Virus record (IMG/VR): IMGVR_UViG_3300030107_003232
Coordinates: 1 to 64,000 of that record
Strand: one strand, 5' to 3'
DNA from: a virus
DNA length: 64,000 nucleotides
The notes beneath the pieces are model-generated. The model did no database searches, was not told the origin of the DNA, and saw only the letters and a list, made by a program, of their open reading frames with translations. Position numbers and translations under genes: made by a program. The stretch's first letter is position 1, and each line of letters opens with the position of its first letter. Below, in pieces: positions 43,247 to 50,806 of the stretch.

Positions 43247-44236
43247 ATGACGAGCAGAAACTTGCTACCATCATACGCCCTCTTAGGGCAAGAAGCCAAA
43301 GGAACGACCGCCGAAGAAGTCCTTGCTAACGCAGGGCTTGACTTTGAGGTGAAGAAAGCCCCATCGGGCTACATGAACCCTCAAGGGGATTTCGTAAGAC
43401 ATAGAGGACATACCATTACCTACCGTGCCGATACAGGCGCAGCATTGGGTAGCGTATCATCCTCATACGAGGTATTTCAGAACCATGACGCATTGAAAGT
43501 CTTTGACCGATTAGTAGGCGAAGGCCGAGCCGAATACGACCGCATCGGTATGATTGACGGCGGGCGAAAGATGTTTGCGAGCATGAAGATGCCCGAAGGA
43601 TTCACCGTAGCGGGTTGGGATGATATAGACCAATACCTATACATGATTACATCTCACGATGGTTCAACAGGCGTGCGATATATCCCTGCGAATGTCCGTG
43701 TAGGATGCACTAATCAATTCGCTTATCTTGACTCTATGCTAAAGCAAGCGGGCATCAATCCTCGCGTGCTATCAAGCCGCCACTCAAGGTACATTGAAGG
43801 TCGCATAGAGCAAGCAATTCAGGCGTTGAATGTCGTTGATGTCCTCAACGAGCAATTCGCTAACACAGCGGGCGAACTCATGCAGGTCGAACTCGATGTA
43901 GCGGGTCGAACCGAATTTTACATCGACGCTATGGGCCTCAAGACTGACGAGAAGTTGGTTGATAAGGTGGAGAATCCGTTTGGTCTAACCACACGCGGCA
44001 ACAACACCCTCACACGGCTTCAAGAGTTAGAAGATACCGCTCTCGGATTCGATGACGGCGACATCAACAGCGCATGGGGCGCATTCAATGTGATTAGCGA
44101 ATATCTCGACCACGCATGGGTCTATGACCGCAAGGGCGAGAAGGTCAATCAAAAGAGAGTCGAATCGGCCCTACTCGGAACAGGAGCAAGGCAGAAGGAC
44201 AAAGCATGGGCGGCAGCCGCACGGTTGGTCGCCTAA
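43247..44236 (+). CDS. DUF932-family phage/plasmid protein
   Basis: The 329-residue protein has clear DUF932 features: AGLDFEVKKAPSGY, ITYRADTGAALGSVSSSYEVFQNHDALKVFDRLVGEG, KMFASMKMPEGFTV and GSTGVRYIPANVRVGCTNQFAYL. The N-terminal half is beta-rich, the C-terminal half helical. Members are encoded by many phages and plasmids and are thought to act in DNA metabolism, but the biochemical role is unclear. GAGGAGG precedes the ATG. Confidence 0.85.
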   Translation: MTSRNLLPSYALLGQEAKGTTAEEVLANAGLDFEVKKAPSGYMNPQGDFVRHRGHTITYRADTGAALGSVSSSYEVFQNHDALKVFDRLVGEGRAEYDRIGMIDGGRKMFASMKMPEGFTVAGWDDIDQYLYMITSHDGSTGVRYIPANVRVGCTNQFAYLDSMLKQAGINPRVLSSRHSRYIEGRIEQAIQALNVVDVLNEQFANTAGELMQVELDVAGRTEFYIDAMGLKTDEKLVDKVENPFGLTTRGNNTLTRLQELEDTALGFDDGDINSAWGAFNVISEYLDHAWVYDRKGEKVNQKRVESALLGTGARQKDKAWAAAARLVA

Positions 44237-44485
44237 GATTCACATAAGGGAGTAGGGGGGTTCAAGTAGGTTCGATAAGAAGGCTCAACGTATATGCAGC
44301 CGACTATTCATCGTTCCCACCCCCTCTCCCACCATCAGATTCACATAAGCAGGGAGGGGAGTTCAACAGTCTTTTACAGGTTGTGTTCGTCATTTCATAC
44401 CTCCATTCTCCCCTCCTTGCACCTATACAATTACAGTAAAAATAACTCAACAACATAAGGGGGTGTAGTGGGAACGAAGGCGAGG
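44237..44485 (+). ncRNA. Candidate structured non-coding region
   Basis: This gene-free stretch has nested inverted repeats. TCGTTCCCAC (44311-44320) pairs with GTGGGAACGA (44468-44477, perfect 10 bp), and inside it GGAGGGGAG (44353-44361) pairs with CTCCCCTCC (44408-44416, perfect 9 bp). AGATTCACATAAG occurs twice (44236-44248, 44337-44349) and looks like the TTCATAAG TATA boxes. Strand is uncertain. Could be a structured RNA, DNA origin or attenuator. The rest up to 44621 holds nothing I recognise. Confidence 0.4.
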
Positions 44486-44621
44486 CTATACATTTGGGGT
44501 AGTCCAAACCGTTATCCAATCGTCTTTACGAGAGCCGTCGGATAAGCCATCATGGTCGGAGAGAGATAAGATAATTACGCCATGCCCACGCACCCCCACC
44601 TTACAATCAAGAGATGATAAA

Positions 44622-44717
44622 ATGAAGCAAGCAAGAAGACATAGATACATACAGAAATTCAAGGCCCGCGTAAAGTCGGGTGAGAAGAATAGCCGCATGA
44701 AGAAAGGGGATGAATGA
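44622..44717 (+). CDS. Very small basic protein
   Basis: A 31-residue frame MKQARRHRYIQKFKARVKSGEKNSRMKKGDE. Strongly basic, likely nucleic-acid binding if made. Start 1 nt away from overlapping genes downstream; promoter not seen. Confidence 0.4.
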   Translation: MKQARRHRYIQKFKARVKSGEKNSRMKKGDE

Positions 44718-44843
44718 ATGATTCGTGAGGCCATGAGCGAAATATACGATAACGAGTATGACGCAGTAGTAGCGACCGTGCGCGTGTATGCAATCGGATT
44801 CATGGCTATTATTACGCTAATAGTAAGTGCGGTGTTCCTTTGA
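44718..44843 (+). CDS. Very small membrane protein
   Basis: A 41-residue frame MIREAMSEIYDNEYDAVVATVRVYAIGFMAIITLIVSAVFL with one membrane segment at the C-terminus. Immediately follows the stop of the basic frame. Confidence 0.45.
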   Translation: MIREAMSEIYDNEYDAVVATVRVYAIGFMAIITLIVSAVFL

Positions 44844-44926
44844 AGTGCAACGACCCGACTCATCCAAAAGTAGTAGGCGAGTCCTATTGCCGTGTGTGCA
44901 AGCGAAAGAGCGAAGAAGAAGAATGA
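44840..44926 (+). CDS. Very small zinc-knuckle protein
   Basis: From a TTG at 44840 overlapping the previous stop, a 28-residue frame reads MKCNDPTHPKVVGESYCRVCKRKS followed by Glu residues. Its C...CRVC pattern resembles other zinc ribbons here. Its stop overlaps class II box 6. Low certainty because of size and start codon. Confidence 0.4.
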   Translation: MKCNDPTHPKVVGESYCRVCKRKSEEEE

Positions 44927-44935
44927 CGCTTGCGA
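44925..44935 (+). promoter_or_regulatory. Class II promoter box 6
   Basis: GACGCTTGCGA begins exactly 55 nt before ATG 44980 and overlaps the TGA of the previous frame; TTCTTAAG is at -29. The region from box to ATG resembles the class I promoter before ATG 36784 (GGCxTAATCGAAxGGTTC then TAAGCAAAC). Confidence 0.8.
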
Positions 44936-44979
44936 GGCGTAATCGAAGGGTTCTTAAGCAAACATCCCTACGACAAATC

Positions 44980-45135
44980 ATGGCGAAGGACACAGAAGCC
45001 AACGAGGACACAACGCAGAAAGAGGCTATTGAATGGCTTGAGAAGAACGAACACTTATCGTTCTTAGGGCATGGAACACAGGCCCGACATGAGTGGATGG
45101 TTGAATACATGAGAAGGATAGCAAAGGGTGAGTGA
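44980..45135 (+). CDS. Small hypothetical protein
   Basis: The 51-residue frame MAKDTEANEDTTQKEAIEWLEKNEHLSFLGHG... is helical and acidic. The class II promoter fixes the start at 44980 although the frame is open further upstream. First gene of an operon. Confidence 0.6.
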   Translation: MAKDTEANEDTTQKEAIEWLEKNEHLSFLGHGTQARHEWMVEYMRRIAKGE

Positions 45136-45138
45136 GAA

Positions 45139-45369
45139 TTGAGAGCAAAGACAATCCCTCATGTGGAATACGAGATATTCCAGCATATACTTGACGAGAT
45201 AGATATTTCTATCGTAAAAGAAAGTCTTGTTCCACGCGGAGATAAAATCGCCGAAGAACGATTTGAGAAGGGCGCGGCATCGGCAACGAATCTGATTGAG
45301 AATCTGATTGAGCGTCGCCTACACAGGCTGCCGCACGACCACCCCGACTTCAAGGAGAGAGAGGCATGA
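45139..45369 (+). CDS. Small hypothetical protein (TTG start)
   Basis: The 76-residue protein starts at TTG 45139 (MRAKTIPHVEYEIFQHILDEIDISIVKESL); no ATG is available. Mixed helical pattern with IENLIERRLHRLPHDHPDF. It overlaps the next gene by ATGA. Confidence 0.55.
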   Translation: MRAKTIPHVEYEIFQHILDEIDISIVKESLVPRGDKIAEERFEKGAASATNLIENLIERRLHRLPHDHPDFKEREA

Positions 45370-45590
45370 AGCACATTAGAGAGGGATTCGATAGAATCTG
45401 TGGAACACCTGTACCGGAACAAGGCGGCTACATCAGCGATGCTGAATGGCGCAAGTTGCCGGAGTGTCCGGTATGCTTCGCCAAATACCAGCCCACGCTT
45501 GCGAAGCAAGAACGACAGACTCAAAAGCAAACTGCCCCACCAAAGACTGTAAGACAGGGGCTATACCTGCGACAATATACGAGGCGATGA
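45366..45590 (+). CDS. Small basic protein with CxxC
   Basis: The 74-residue protein MKHIREGFDRICGTPVPEQGGYISDAEWRKLPECPVCFAKY... has one CPVC knuckle and a basic Gln/Lys-rich C-terminus. The codons PTLAK contain an additional CACGCTTGCGA (45494-45504) without a start codon at the expected distance. Confidence 0.6.
   Translation: MKHIREGFDRICGTPVPEQGGYISDAEWRKLPECPVCFAKYQPTLAKQERQTQKQTAPPKTVRQGLYLRQYTRR
45494..45504 (+). promoter_or_regulatory. Class II-like box 7 (orphan)
   Basis: CACGCTTGCGA lies inside gene 45366-45590 and 100 nt before ATG 45594; there is no start codon 54-56 nt downstream. It may be inactive, or may serve the next gene with a longer leader. Confidence 0.45.
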
Positions 45591-45593
45591 AGA

Positions 45594-45905
45594 ATGAAAC
45601 CAATTAGTAATATCTCAAAAGTAAGTGGTAAAACCACACGGGTAAAGAACGGCTGGATGATAAAGGCGATAGCACGCTACCTTGACGAAGTAGGAGAGGC
45701 GACGGCTACGCAAATAAAAAACCACGCAAGGAGTAAGGGTAGTAAGCGCAAGGCCAGCGGGTCGAGGCTCACAGGACTAAATGCTCAACAGATAAGCGGT
45801 CGTCTAAGGATTCACAAATCATTCGCGGCTGAGAAGAAGTTTTGCACTCACTCAAGAAAGGAAATTAACTATTGGAGATTAGTAAATAGGGAGTTAATTG
45901 AATGA
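45594..45905 (+). CDS. Small winged-helix-like protein
   Basis: The 103-residue basic protein has the repeated architecture of this virus's winged-helix proteins: MIKAIARYLDEVGEATATQIKNHA (helix 1, turn, helix 2), GLNAQQISGRLRIHKSFAAEKKF (recognition helix and wing), then a YWRLVNREL strand. Similar layout in proteins at 46293, 47944, 50438 and 53211. Probably binds DNA; may be a transcription regulator. Confidence 0.6.
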   Translation: MKPISNISKVSGKTTRVKNGWMIKAIARYLDEVGEATATQIKNHARSKGSKRKASGSRLTGLNAQQISGRLRIHKSFAAEKKFCTHSRKEINYWRLVNRELIE

Positions 45906-46018
45906 GATGCGAAGTATGCAAGGGCAGGGGCTTTACCATAGGATTCAGCGTCGTTGCTATGGAGAGAGAGATGGAACGATGTTGGGCGTGCAACGGTTGC
46001 GGTAAGGTGATTGAATGA
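45902..46018 (+). CDS. Small DnaJ-type zinc-finger protein
   Basis: The 38-residue frame MRCEVCKGRGFTIGF...ERCWACNGCGKVIE has the CxxCxGxG pattern of the DnaJ central zinc domain and a second CxxC pair. It overlaps both neighbours by ATGA. Such mini zinc fingers are common in phages. Confidence 0.62.
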   Translation: MRCEVCKGRGFTIGFSVVAMEREMERCWACNGCGKVIE

Positions 46019-46254
46019 GTAAATTTGAGGAAAAAGTAATTGATAAGATTCGTAGCCGAGCAGAAGTCGGTAAGAAAAAATACGGCACGACAATGGAACG
46101 CGAAGACCTTTCATTGATTGAGTGGCTGACCCATCTTCAAGAGGAACTGCTGGACGCAAGTGTATATGTCGAGCGGCTCATCGAAGATACACAATGTCCG
46201 ATTCATGGTCTTGAGGATGCGGGTTGCCCGTATTGCAGACGCTTGCGAAGATGA
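46015..46254 (+). CDS. Hypothetical protein, MazG-like nucleotide pyrophosphohydrolase pattern
   Basis: The 79-residue protein has KVIDKIRSRAEVGKKKYGTTMEREDLSLIEWLTHLQEELLDASVYVERLIED, which matches the small DUF550/dATP-dUTP pyrophosphohydrolase-like phage proteins (helical with EELLDAxxY). After it come CPIHGLEDAGCPYC, a zinc-like knuckle. The family hydrolyses or binds nucleotides. Its last codons contain class II box 8. Confidence 0.6.
   Translation: MSKFEEKVIDKIRSRAEVGKKKYGTTMEREDLSLIEWLTHLQEELLDASVYVERLIEDTQCPIHGLEDAGCPYCRRLRR
46238..46248 (+). promoter_or_regulatory. Class II promoter box 8
   Basis: GACGCTTGCGA begins exactly 55 nt before ATG 46293; CTTAAAAC is at -29. It decides between the possible starts 46278 and 46293. 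Confidence 0.8.
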
Positions 46255-46292
46255 ATAGAAACCCTTAAAACAGACTGATGCGTGGGATTTTT

Positions 46293-46562
46293 ATGAGAAA
46301 AAAGCGAGTTAGACGGCAGATTGTGGACACCCTGCGAGCGAATCCCGATGGGCTTACGGCAGGTCAAATACTTGACCGACTACCCTCACAAAGAAATGTG
46401 AGCGATGCAAGGCATTTAGCGAACCTGCTACGAGGGATGAAGAACATAAAGAAAAGAAAGGTAAAATTGGGCCATCAACCATTCTATGCCGCAAAGAAGA
46501 ATCACGTTGCTACATGGTATGTAAATGAATACTATTACGATGAAGAAGGGGCAGAAATATGA
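46293..46562 (+). CDS. Small winged-helix protein
   Basis: The 89-residue basic protein from ATG 46293 (MRKKRVRRQIVDTLRANPDGLTAGQILDRLPSQRNVSDARHLANLLRGMK) has a clear winged-helix pattern with a basic wing and an aromatic C-terminal strand. A longer start at 46278 is possible but is not at the expected distance from box 8. Candidate DNA-binding regulator. Confidence 0.68.
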   Translation: MRKKRVRRQIVDTLRANPDGLTAGQILDRLPSQRNVSDARHLANLLRGMKNIKKRKVKLGHQPFYAAKKNHVATWYVNEYYYDEEGAEI

Positions 46563-46807
46563 AGAAATACAAAGATTATTTAGCGGAAAAAGAAAGAGCG
46601 GTGAAAGAAGACGACCCTGTGTTTGAATACACAGACAACCATGACTTGAATGAGATGCGGCAGTTGGTCGAAGACATGACGAGATGGATGAGCGTTGGTT
46701 CAAATGCCGTCAAGACTTCACAGAAGATGTTGCACGACTTCAAAGATGTTATGAAGCGAGCAAACGCAATAGTGCGTGATAACAAACTCAAGCGGGGCGA
46801 TTACTGA
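46559..46807 (+). CDS. Helical hypothetical protein
   Basis: The 82-residue charged protein MKKYKDYLAEKERAVKEDDPVFEYTD... has long amphipathic helices (LVEDMTRWMSVGSNAVKTSQKML), suggesting a coiled-coil partner. It overlaps both neighbours by ATGA-type junctions. Confidence 0.6.
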   Translation: MKKYKDYLAEKERAVKEDDPVFEYTDNHDLNEMRQLVEDMTRWMSVGSNAVKTSQKMLHDFKDVMKRANAIVRDNKLKRGDY

Positions 46808-47745
46808 TGGCGAAGCGATTTGTGGAATTAGTAGTGGCTGACTTAGAGGTGCAAGAGGCGAGAGAGTATCACGATAAGGGAACGAAGGCGCAGAAGCACC
46901 CTTACGTCAGATTGCGACACTTAAGAAAGGGTGGGGGTAAATCATTTCCGAACTACGAAATCAAAGATAGATATGTAATGTATCGCCTGTTGAAATCGTG
47001 CGACCCGTCATTGGCCTATGATATGATGATGCAGACCCTGTATCATGTATCTATCGAGGACAGGCCGCCGATGCAAGACATATTGCAGGGCTACATAGAC
47101 CATGCTGAAACCGACCGCATAGGCGTTTGGGTTGAGTACGCAAATAAAAAACCACGCGAGGTTGAGGTATGGTATTCATCTGACGACTCGATAATCCTTG
47201 CCGTTGATAACACCGACTTTACCATGAGCCACTACTTCAACAGCACTTGTAGTTTTATACGGGCTAATTACCTGCCGGACTACACAGAAAGCAGTAGGAC
47301 AATGACTATGCAAGGAAAGCAATATCCCGTGATGCAATTTACAAAGAAAGAAGAAGATATTAGTTGGATAACACCGGATAAAAAAATATACACGGCAATA
47401 GAAATACTATCCTGTAATAATAAGACTTACATTAAGGGTAAAGTATCTGTTTTCCCTGTACCCTCTAATAGTAGGCATAACTTACAATTCACACCAATGA
47501 AGGTCTTTGACGGCTTCGCGCATACACTTAATGCGGCTGAGTTAGGGGCGTATCTATCCCGTCTAACTCGCACGCTTGAGTATGCCGCTACACTTAACCT
47601 AAACCCTATACTTGGTGAGTTCTCGGACAGTAATAGATTGATGGATTGGATGGAGAATAGCAGACTTGAATATGAAAATGCCCATAAAACTAAGTCGGGT
47701 ATTGACGGACTCGTTAATTCTTTCTATAATTCACTTACGGACTGA
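46807..47745 (+). CDS. Hypothetical protein, 312 residues
   Basis: An alpha/beta protein with basic start (MAKRFVELVVADLEVQEAREYHDKGTKAQKHPYVRLRHL), beta-rich centre (REVEVWYSSDDSIILAVDNTDFTMSHYF) and C-terminal helices. No catalytic motif recognised. Last gene of the operon begun at 46293; its stop is followed by inverted-repeat element B. Confidence 0.62.
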   Translation: MAKRFVELVVADLEVQEAREYHDKGTKAQKHPYVRLRHLRKGGGKSFPNYEIKDRYVMYRLLKSCDPSLAYDMMMQTLYHVSIEDRPPMQDILQGYIDHAETDRIGVWVEYANKKPREVEVWYSSDDSIILAVDNTDFTMSHYFNSTCSFIRANYLPDYTESSRTMTMQGKQYPVMQFTKKEEDISWITPDKKIYTAIEILSCNNKTYIKGKVSVFPVPSNSRHNLQFTPMKVFDGFAHTLNAAELGAYLSRLTRTLEYAATLNLNPILGEFSDSNRLMDWMENSRLEYENAHKTKSGIDGLVNSFYNSLTD

Positions 47746-47873
47746 AAGAATAAAACGCACTACTGCGCCCCTATTTCCTATTTCTTCAATTCTTTCAAAG
47801 GTATGTAAGGTATAGGTAAGGTCTTTACATATCTATGAAGAAATTAAAAAAATAAACAACAGGCTCGCAGTAT
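47742..47873. repeat. Inverted-repeat element, copy B
   Basis: Outer arms ACTGCG (47762-47767) and CGCAGT (47866-47871) and inner arms ATTTCTTC (47780-47787) and GAAGAAAT (47837-47844) match copy A at 28.4 kb. The interior hairpin differs: ATGTAA...TTACAT (47803-47829). The shared flank is GAAAGAAT...ACGC...ACTACTGCG on the left and GGCTCGCAGTAT on the right. Length between arms is 110 nt here against 156 nt in A. Confidence 0.7.
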
Positions 47874-47889
47874 AGCGATTTATTATTTC

Positions 47890-47900
47890 CACGCTTGCGA
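47890..47900 (+). promoter_or_regulatory. Class II promoter box 9
   Basis: CACGCTTGCGA, in non-coding DNA, begins 54 nt before ATG 47944; TTAAAAG lies at about -28. Confidence 0.78.
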
Positions 47901-47943
47901 GAAGAATAAAAATAATTAAAAGCGTAGTAGGAGAGGAGAAGAT

Positions 47944-48360
47944 ATGCCCCGACCACAGAATAAGCGATTGACGGAACGAGTCTATCATTACTTACGAGAA
48001 CAAGATAAACCTATGACCTCCCACGAAATCGTTTGGTGGTATATGGAGGAGTATGCGGCTGGGACTAAAGGGCCGGATGGATATTCCACGCGAAGCGGTA
48101 TGGGGAACAGCCCACCGACACCAAACGCTCTATCTAATCTTATGAGGCGTAGCCTTCTCTTTGAGTGCGTAGGTAAAGAGAATAAAAAGGGTAAGGCTAT
48201 TGATTATGAACGGAAAGATGGTAATAGTGTTAATCTATGGGTTGCGCGTCCACTTGATATTGTAGTTGAAAGGGCTATCGCAAGTAAAAGGCCCGTTAAA
48301 AAATATCCCGCATTTTTGCAAAAGGAAATGAGGAGGGTTTTAGATGCCGAAGATAATTGA
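47944..48360 (+). CDS. Winged-helix-like protein
   Basis: The 138-residue basic protein MPRPQNKRLTERVYHYLREQDKPMTSHEIVWWYMEEY... has a two-helix HTH followed by a conserved-looking loop (SPPTPNALSNLMRRSLLFECVG) and a wing. It is related in layout to other small winged-helix proteins here. GGAGAGGAG lies before the ATG. First gene of the operon leading to the AAA+ ATPase. Confidence 0.65.
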   Translation: MPRPQNKRLTERVYHYLREQDKPMTSHEIVWWYMEEYAAGTKGPDGYSTRSGMGNSPPTPNALSNLMRRSLLFECVGKENKKGKAIDYERKDGNSVNLWVARPLDIVVERAIASKRPVKKYPAFLQKEMRRVLDAEDN

Positions 48361-49114
48361 TAGTAGGGGCGATACAGACTTTGTATGGCTTGAAGACATA
48401 CACTACGAAGATAGCACATTAGTTGCGTTCTATCAGAACGAACAAGGCTTTGCCTCATTCATAGCAGGGGCAAGCATTGTAGGCGAGCATAAGCCCGTAT
48501 GTAGGATTCTATCTAAGTTGCATCAAGTCGAGGCCATGAACACTATCCCTGCGCCGATTGTTCCCGAATGGCGAATCTATGAAATGTATAACGAGGATGG
48601 TCGCCGTTATTTTATCCTAAGAATAAATCACGCATACATACCATCGAATACACGGAATAAAGCATGGCTTTACAATTATCCCGTATTCCGTGATATAGTT
48701 AGCGTGCTATCTGAAAAAGGAGTTAATGAATTAGTTTATCTTACGGCAAATATAATGCAAGACTTCATCTTTAGCGAGCAGGTGCAGATACCTTCTGATG
48801 AATTGATTGTCTATGACTATGATGAGAAGGATGATGCGCTACACTTCACGGATGGAACGGTCATGGCTATGACCGAATTACCTATACCGCCGCCATCGTG
48901 GATTCTATGTAGTGCCTTTGAAAACTTTTGCGCTAATACTATTCGTGGTAATTGGTTAGTGATTGCAGCAAATACAAATACCACTTTCATAAATGAAAGA
49001 GAGGCGGACAGATTGATAGAGTATCTTAGAGATACACACGCACTACTTCACAACGAAATGTATAAAGCCGAGTTAATGGAGGTTCTTTATGAAGCGGAGG
49101 GTGAGATGGTATGA
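48344..49114 (+). CDS. Hypothetical protein upstream of the AAA+ ATPase
   Basis: The 256-residue protein MPKIIDSRGDTDFVWLEDIHYEDSTLVAFYQNE... is beta-rich at both ends with a helical centre, acidic overall. It overlaps the upstream gene and the ATPase gene, so a joint function in DNA replication is possible. No motif recognised. Confidence 0.6.
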   Translation: MPKIIDSRGDTDFVWLEDIHYEDSTLVAFYQNEQGFASFIAGASIVGEHKPVCRILSKLHQVEAMNTIPAPIVPEWRIYEMYNEDGRRYFILRINHAYIPSNTRNKAWLYNYPVFRDIVSVLSEKGVNELVYLTANIMQDFIFSEQVQIPSDELIVYDYDEKDDALHFTDGTVMAMTELPIPPPSWILCSAFENFCANTIRGNWLVIAANTNTTFINEREADRLIEYLRDTHALLHNEMYKAELMEVLYEAEGEMV

Positions 49115-50448
49115 CGTTCAATGTATTCGATAAAACAAATGAGTTTGCGCGAAGAAATTATTTCATAGGTGTTGAGGATAAAATCCCCATCTTTCTATGT
49201 AGTGTGGGCGGACATATATTCAATGCGCTGAACAAATGTAGCCGCTGCGACTTCGACCCCGACAGCCCATTGGTGGATGAAGAAGAAGACTTCATCATCG
49301 AGAACTGTCCGCTACGGCACGACAACATACCGTTTTACACGCCGATGTCGCAGTTGCCGGACACGCGCATACACATACTAATGCGTGGCGCTAAGGGTTC
49401 GGGTAAATCTGTCTTAATACTAATGTTCCTTGCAGAAGGAACAGGTTTAGTCTATTCTTCTAATGCTGACTTAGGACAGGGTATGCGAACCATGATGGGC
49501 GCGAACTCTATCACAGAAGCAGGTATGTTCGGCTCGGTGGATGAAGAAGGCGAGATAGCAGGGCGACCTATCGCCCGTGAGATGTGCGGCGGATTCTTGG
49601 GCTTTGAGGAGTTTTCGTCTATGTCTGATGCGTCTAAAAAAGACCACAGTTTAGACATGAAGAATCAGTTGCTAACTTCTCTCGATAACGGCAGGGTGCA
49701 GAAGGCCATGCGTAATGGTTGGGTGAATTACACCACACGCTACACCGTATGGGCTGGAACGCAGCCAGCACGATTTGAATTGGATTCGGGGCTTGACCGA
49801 AGATTCTTCATCATAGATATTGAGATGACTCCCGAAAAGGAGAGGCAATACAAACTCGCACAGCACGCACAGGCAAACATGAGTGTGTCTGAGAGAACTG
49901 ATTTGGCTAATCTTAACATACAAATAAAAGATTGGATTCGCCAGCGAATGCACCAAGCGGTTGCTAACCCGCCAACAGGAATCATCTTCGACGACGACAT
50001 AATGGAGTGGATAGACCGCCCCGATGTTCGCTCTTTTGAGGCCGACCTGTTCCGCCGTATGTGTATTGGCTACGCCATGATGCAGCCGGAATATCGAGGG
50101 GGGCAACCGTTGATTATCCGACTTGATGATACTCTTAGGGAAATACTAAATCAATCGCTTGCTATGCGAAGGCGAGTCATGGATGCAGATGTCGAACTAA
50201 TCCGTGCGGCGTTTTGGATGAAAGATGTTCCGAAGTCGCAACTGCTCAAGGAGATTTCACGCATGATTACGCAAGGCGATTATCAGACCGCTAAGAGATG
50301 GCTCATAGAGAATCTTGAAGGACAGGGGTGGTATCAAGAGGTTGAACCAAGCGTTAAAAGGCGTGGTCGTAAGGGAGTTATATGCCGCTTCGGGCCGTTG
50401 TCTGAGGCGAGCGCACCCGTGAATTGGGGGGATAAAAATGCCGAATAG
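49111..50448 (+). CDS. AAA+ ATPase, possible replicative helicase (MCM-like)
   Basis: The 445-residue protein has an N-terminal Cys-containing region (HIFNALNKCSRCDFDPD, ENCPLRH) that could be a zinc site. An AAA+ core follows: Walker A RGAKGSGKSVLI, Walker B CGGFLGFEEFSS, sensor region TVWAGTQPARFELDSGLDRRFFIID with Arg finger candidates. The C-terminal part is helical with a winged-helix-like end (KGVICRFG). MCM proteins have a comparable order but this is shorter and lacks obvious N-terminal OB motifs. A replicative helicase is plausible because no other helicase is visible in the window; evidence is indirect. Confidence 0.72.
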   Translation: MTFNVFDKTNEFARRNYFIGVEDKIPIFLCSVGGHIFNALNKCSRCDFDPDSPLVDEEEDFIIENCPLRHDNIPFYTPMSQLPDTRIHILMRGAKGSGKSVLILMFLAEGTGLVYSSNADLGQGMRTMMGANSITEAGMFGSVDEEGEIAGRPIAREMCGGFLGFEEFSSMSDASKKDHSLDMKNQLLTSLDNGRVQKAMRNGWVNYTTRYTVWAGTQPARFELDSGLDRRFFIIDIEMTPEKERQYKLAQHAQANMSVSERTDLANLNIQIKDWIRQRMHQAVANPPTGIIFDDDIMEWIDRPDVRSFEADLFRRMCIGYAMMQPEYRGGQPLIIRLDDTLREILNQSLAMRRRVMDADVELIRAAFWMKDVPKSQLLKEISRMITQGDYQTAKRWLIENLEGQGWYQEVEPSVKRRGRKGVICRFGPLSEASAPVNWGDKNAE

Positions 50449-50806
50449 AAGATATAAAAACCGATTGACTAAGCGCGGTAAGTGGGATAGAAGCAAGGCT
50501 TTGGAGTGCGCCGCAAGACATCTCGTCAAAGAGGACAGACCATTGAGTGCCGCTACTGTGTATGATAACATGAGATTCAAGAACAACACGAAGACGGGTG
50601 CTATCGGCAATCTTTATAGAAGCCATAGAACCGCTCAAACATACGGGCAGGTTTTGGGGAGGATGCTACGATGCCCTGCTTTCAAGAAAGAGAAGCGGGA
50701 TGGAAAGGGTCCTTATGTTTTCTCTTGCGATAAAAATACTTATGATGAATGGTGGCCGACCGACCCACTAAGAGGTGAAGCCTATGCGAAGCAAAAGAGA
50801 GATTGA
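50438..50806 (+). CDS. Winged-helix-like basic protein
   Basis: The 122-residue basic protein has ALECAARHLVKEDRPLSAATVYDNMRFKNNTKTGAIGNLYRSH, the same winged-helix pattern as in 46293, 47944 and 53211, and a C-terminal aromatic segment. It overlaps the ATPase gene by 11 nt. Confidence 0.62.
   Translation: MPNRRYKNRLTKRGKWDRSKALECAARHLVKEDRPLSAATVYDNMRFKNNTKTGAIGNLYRSHRTAQTYGQVLGRMLRCPAFKKEKRDGKGPYVFSCDKNTYDEWWPTDPLRGEAYAKQKRD

Noticed and set aside
44237-44300. tRNA gene suggested by GGTTCAAG and GGTTCGAT
   Set aside because: No acceptor stem or anticodon arm could be folded around these T-loop-like strings.
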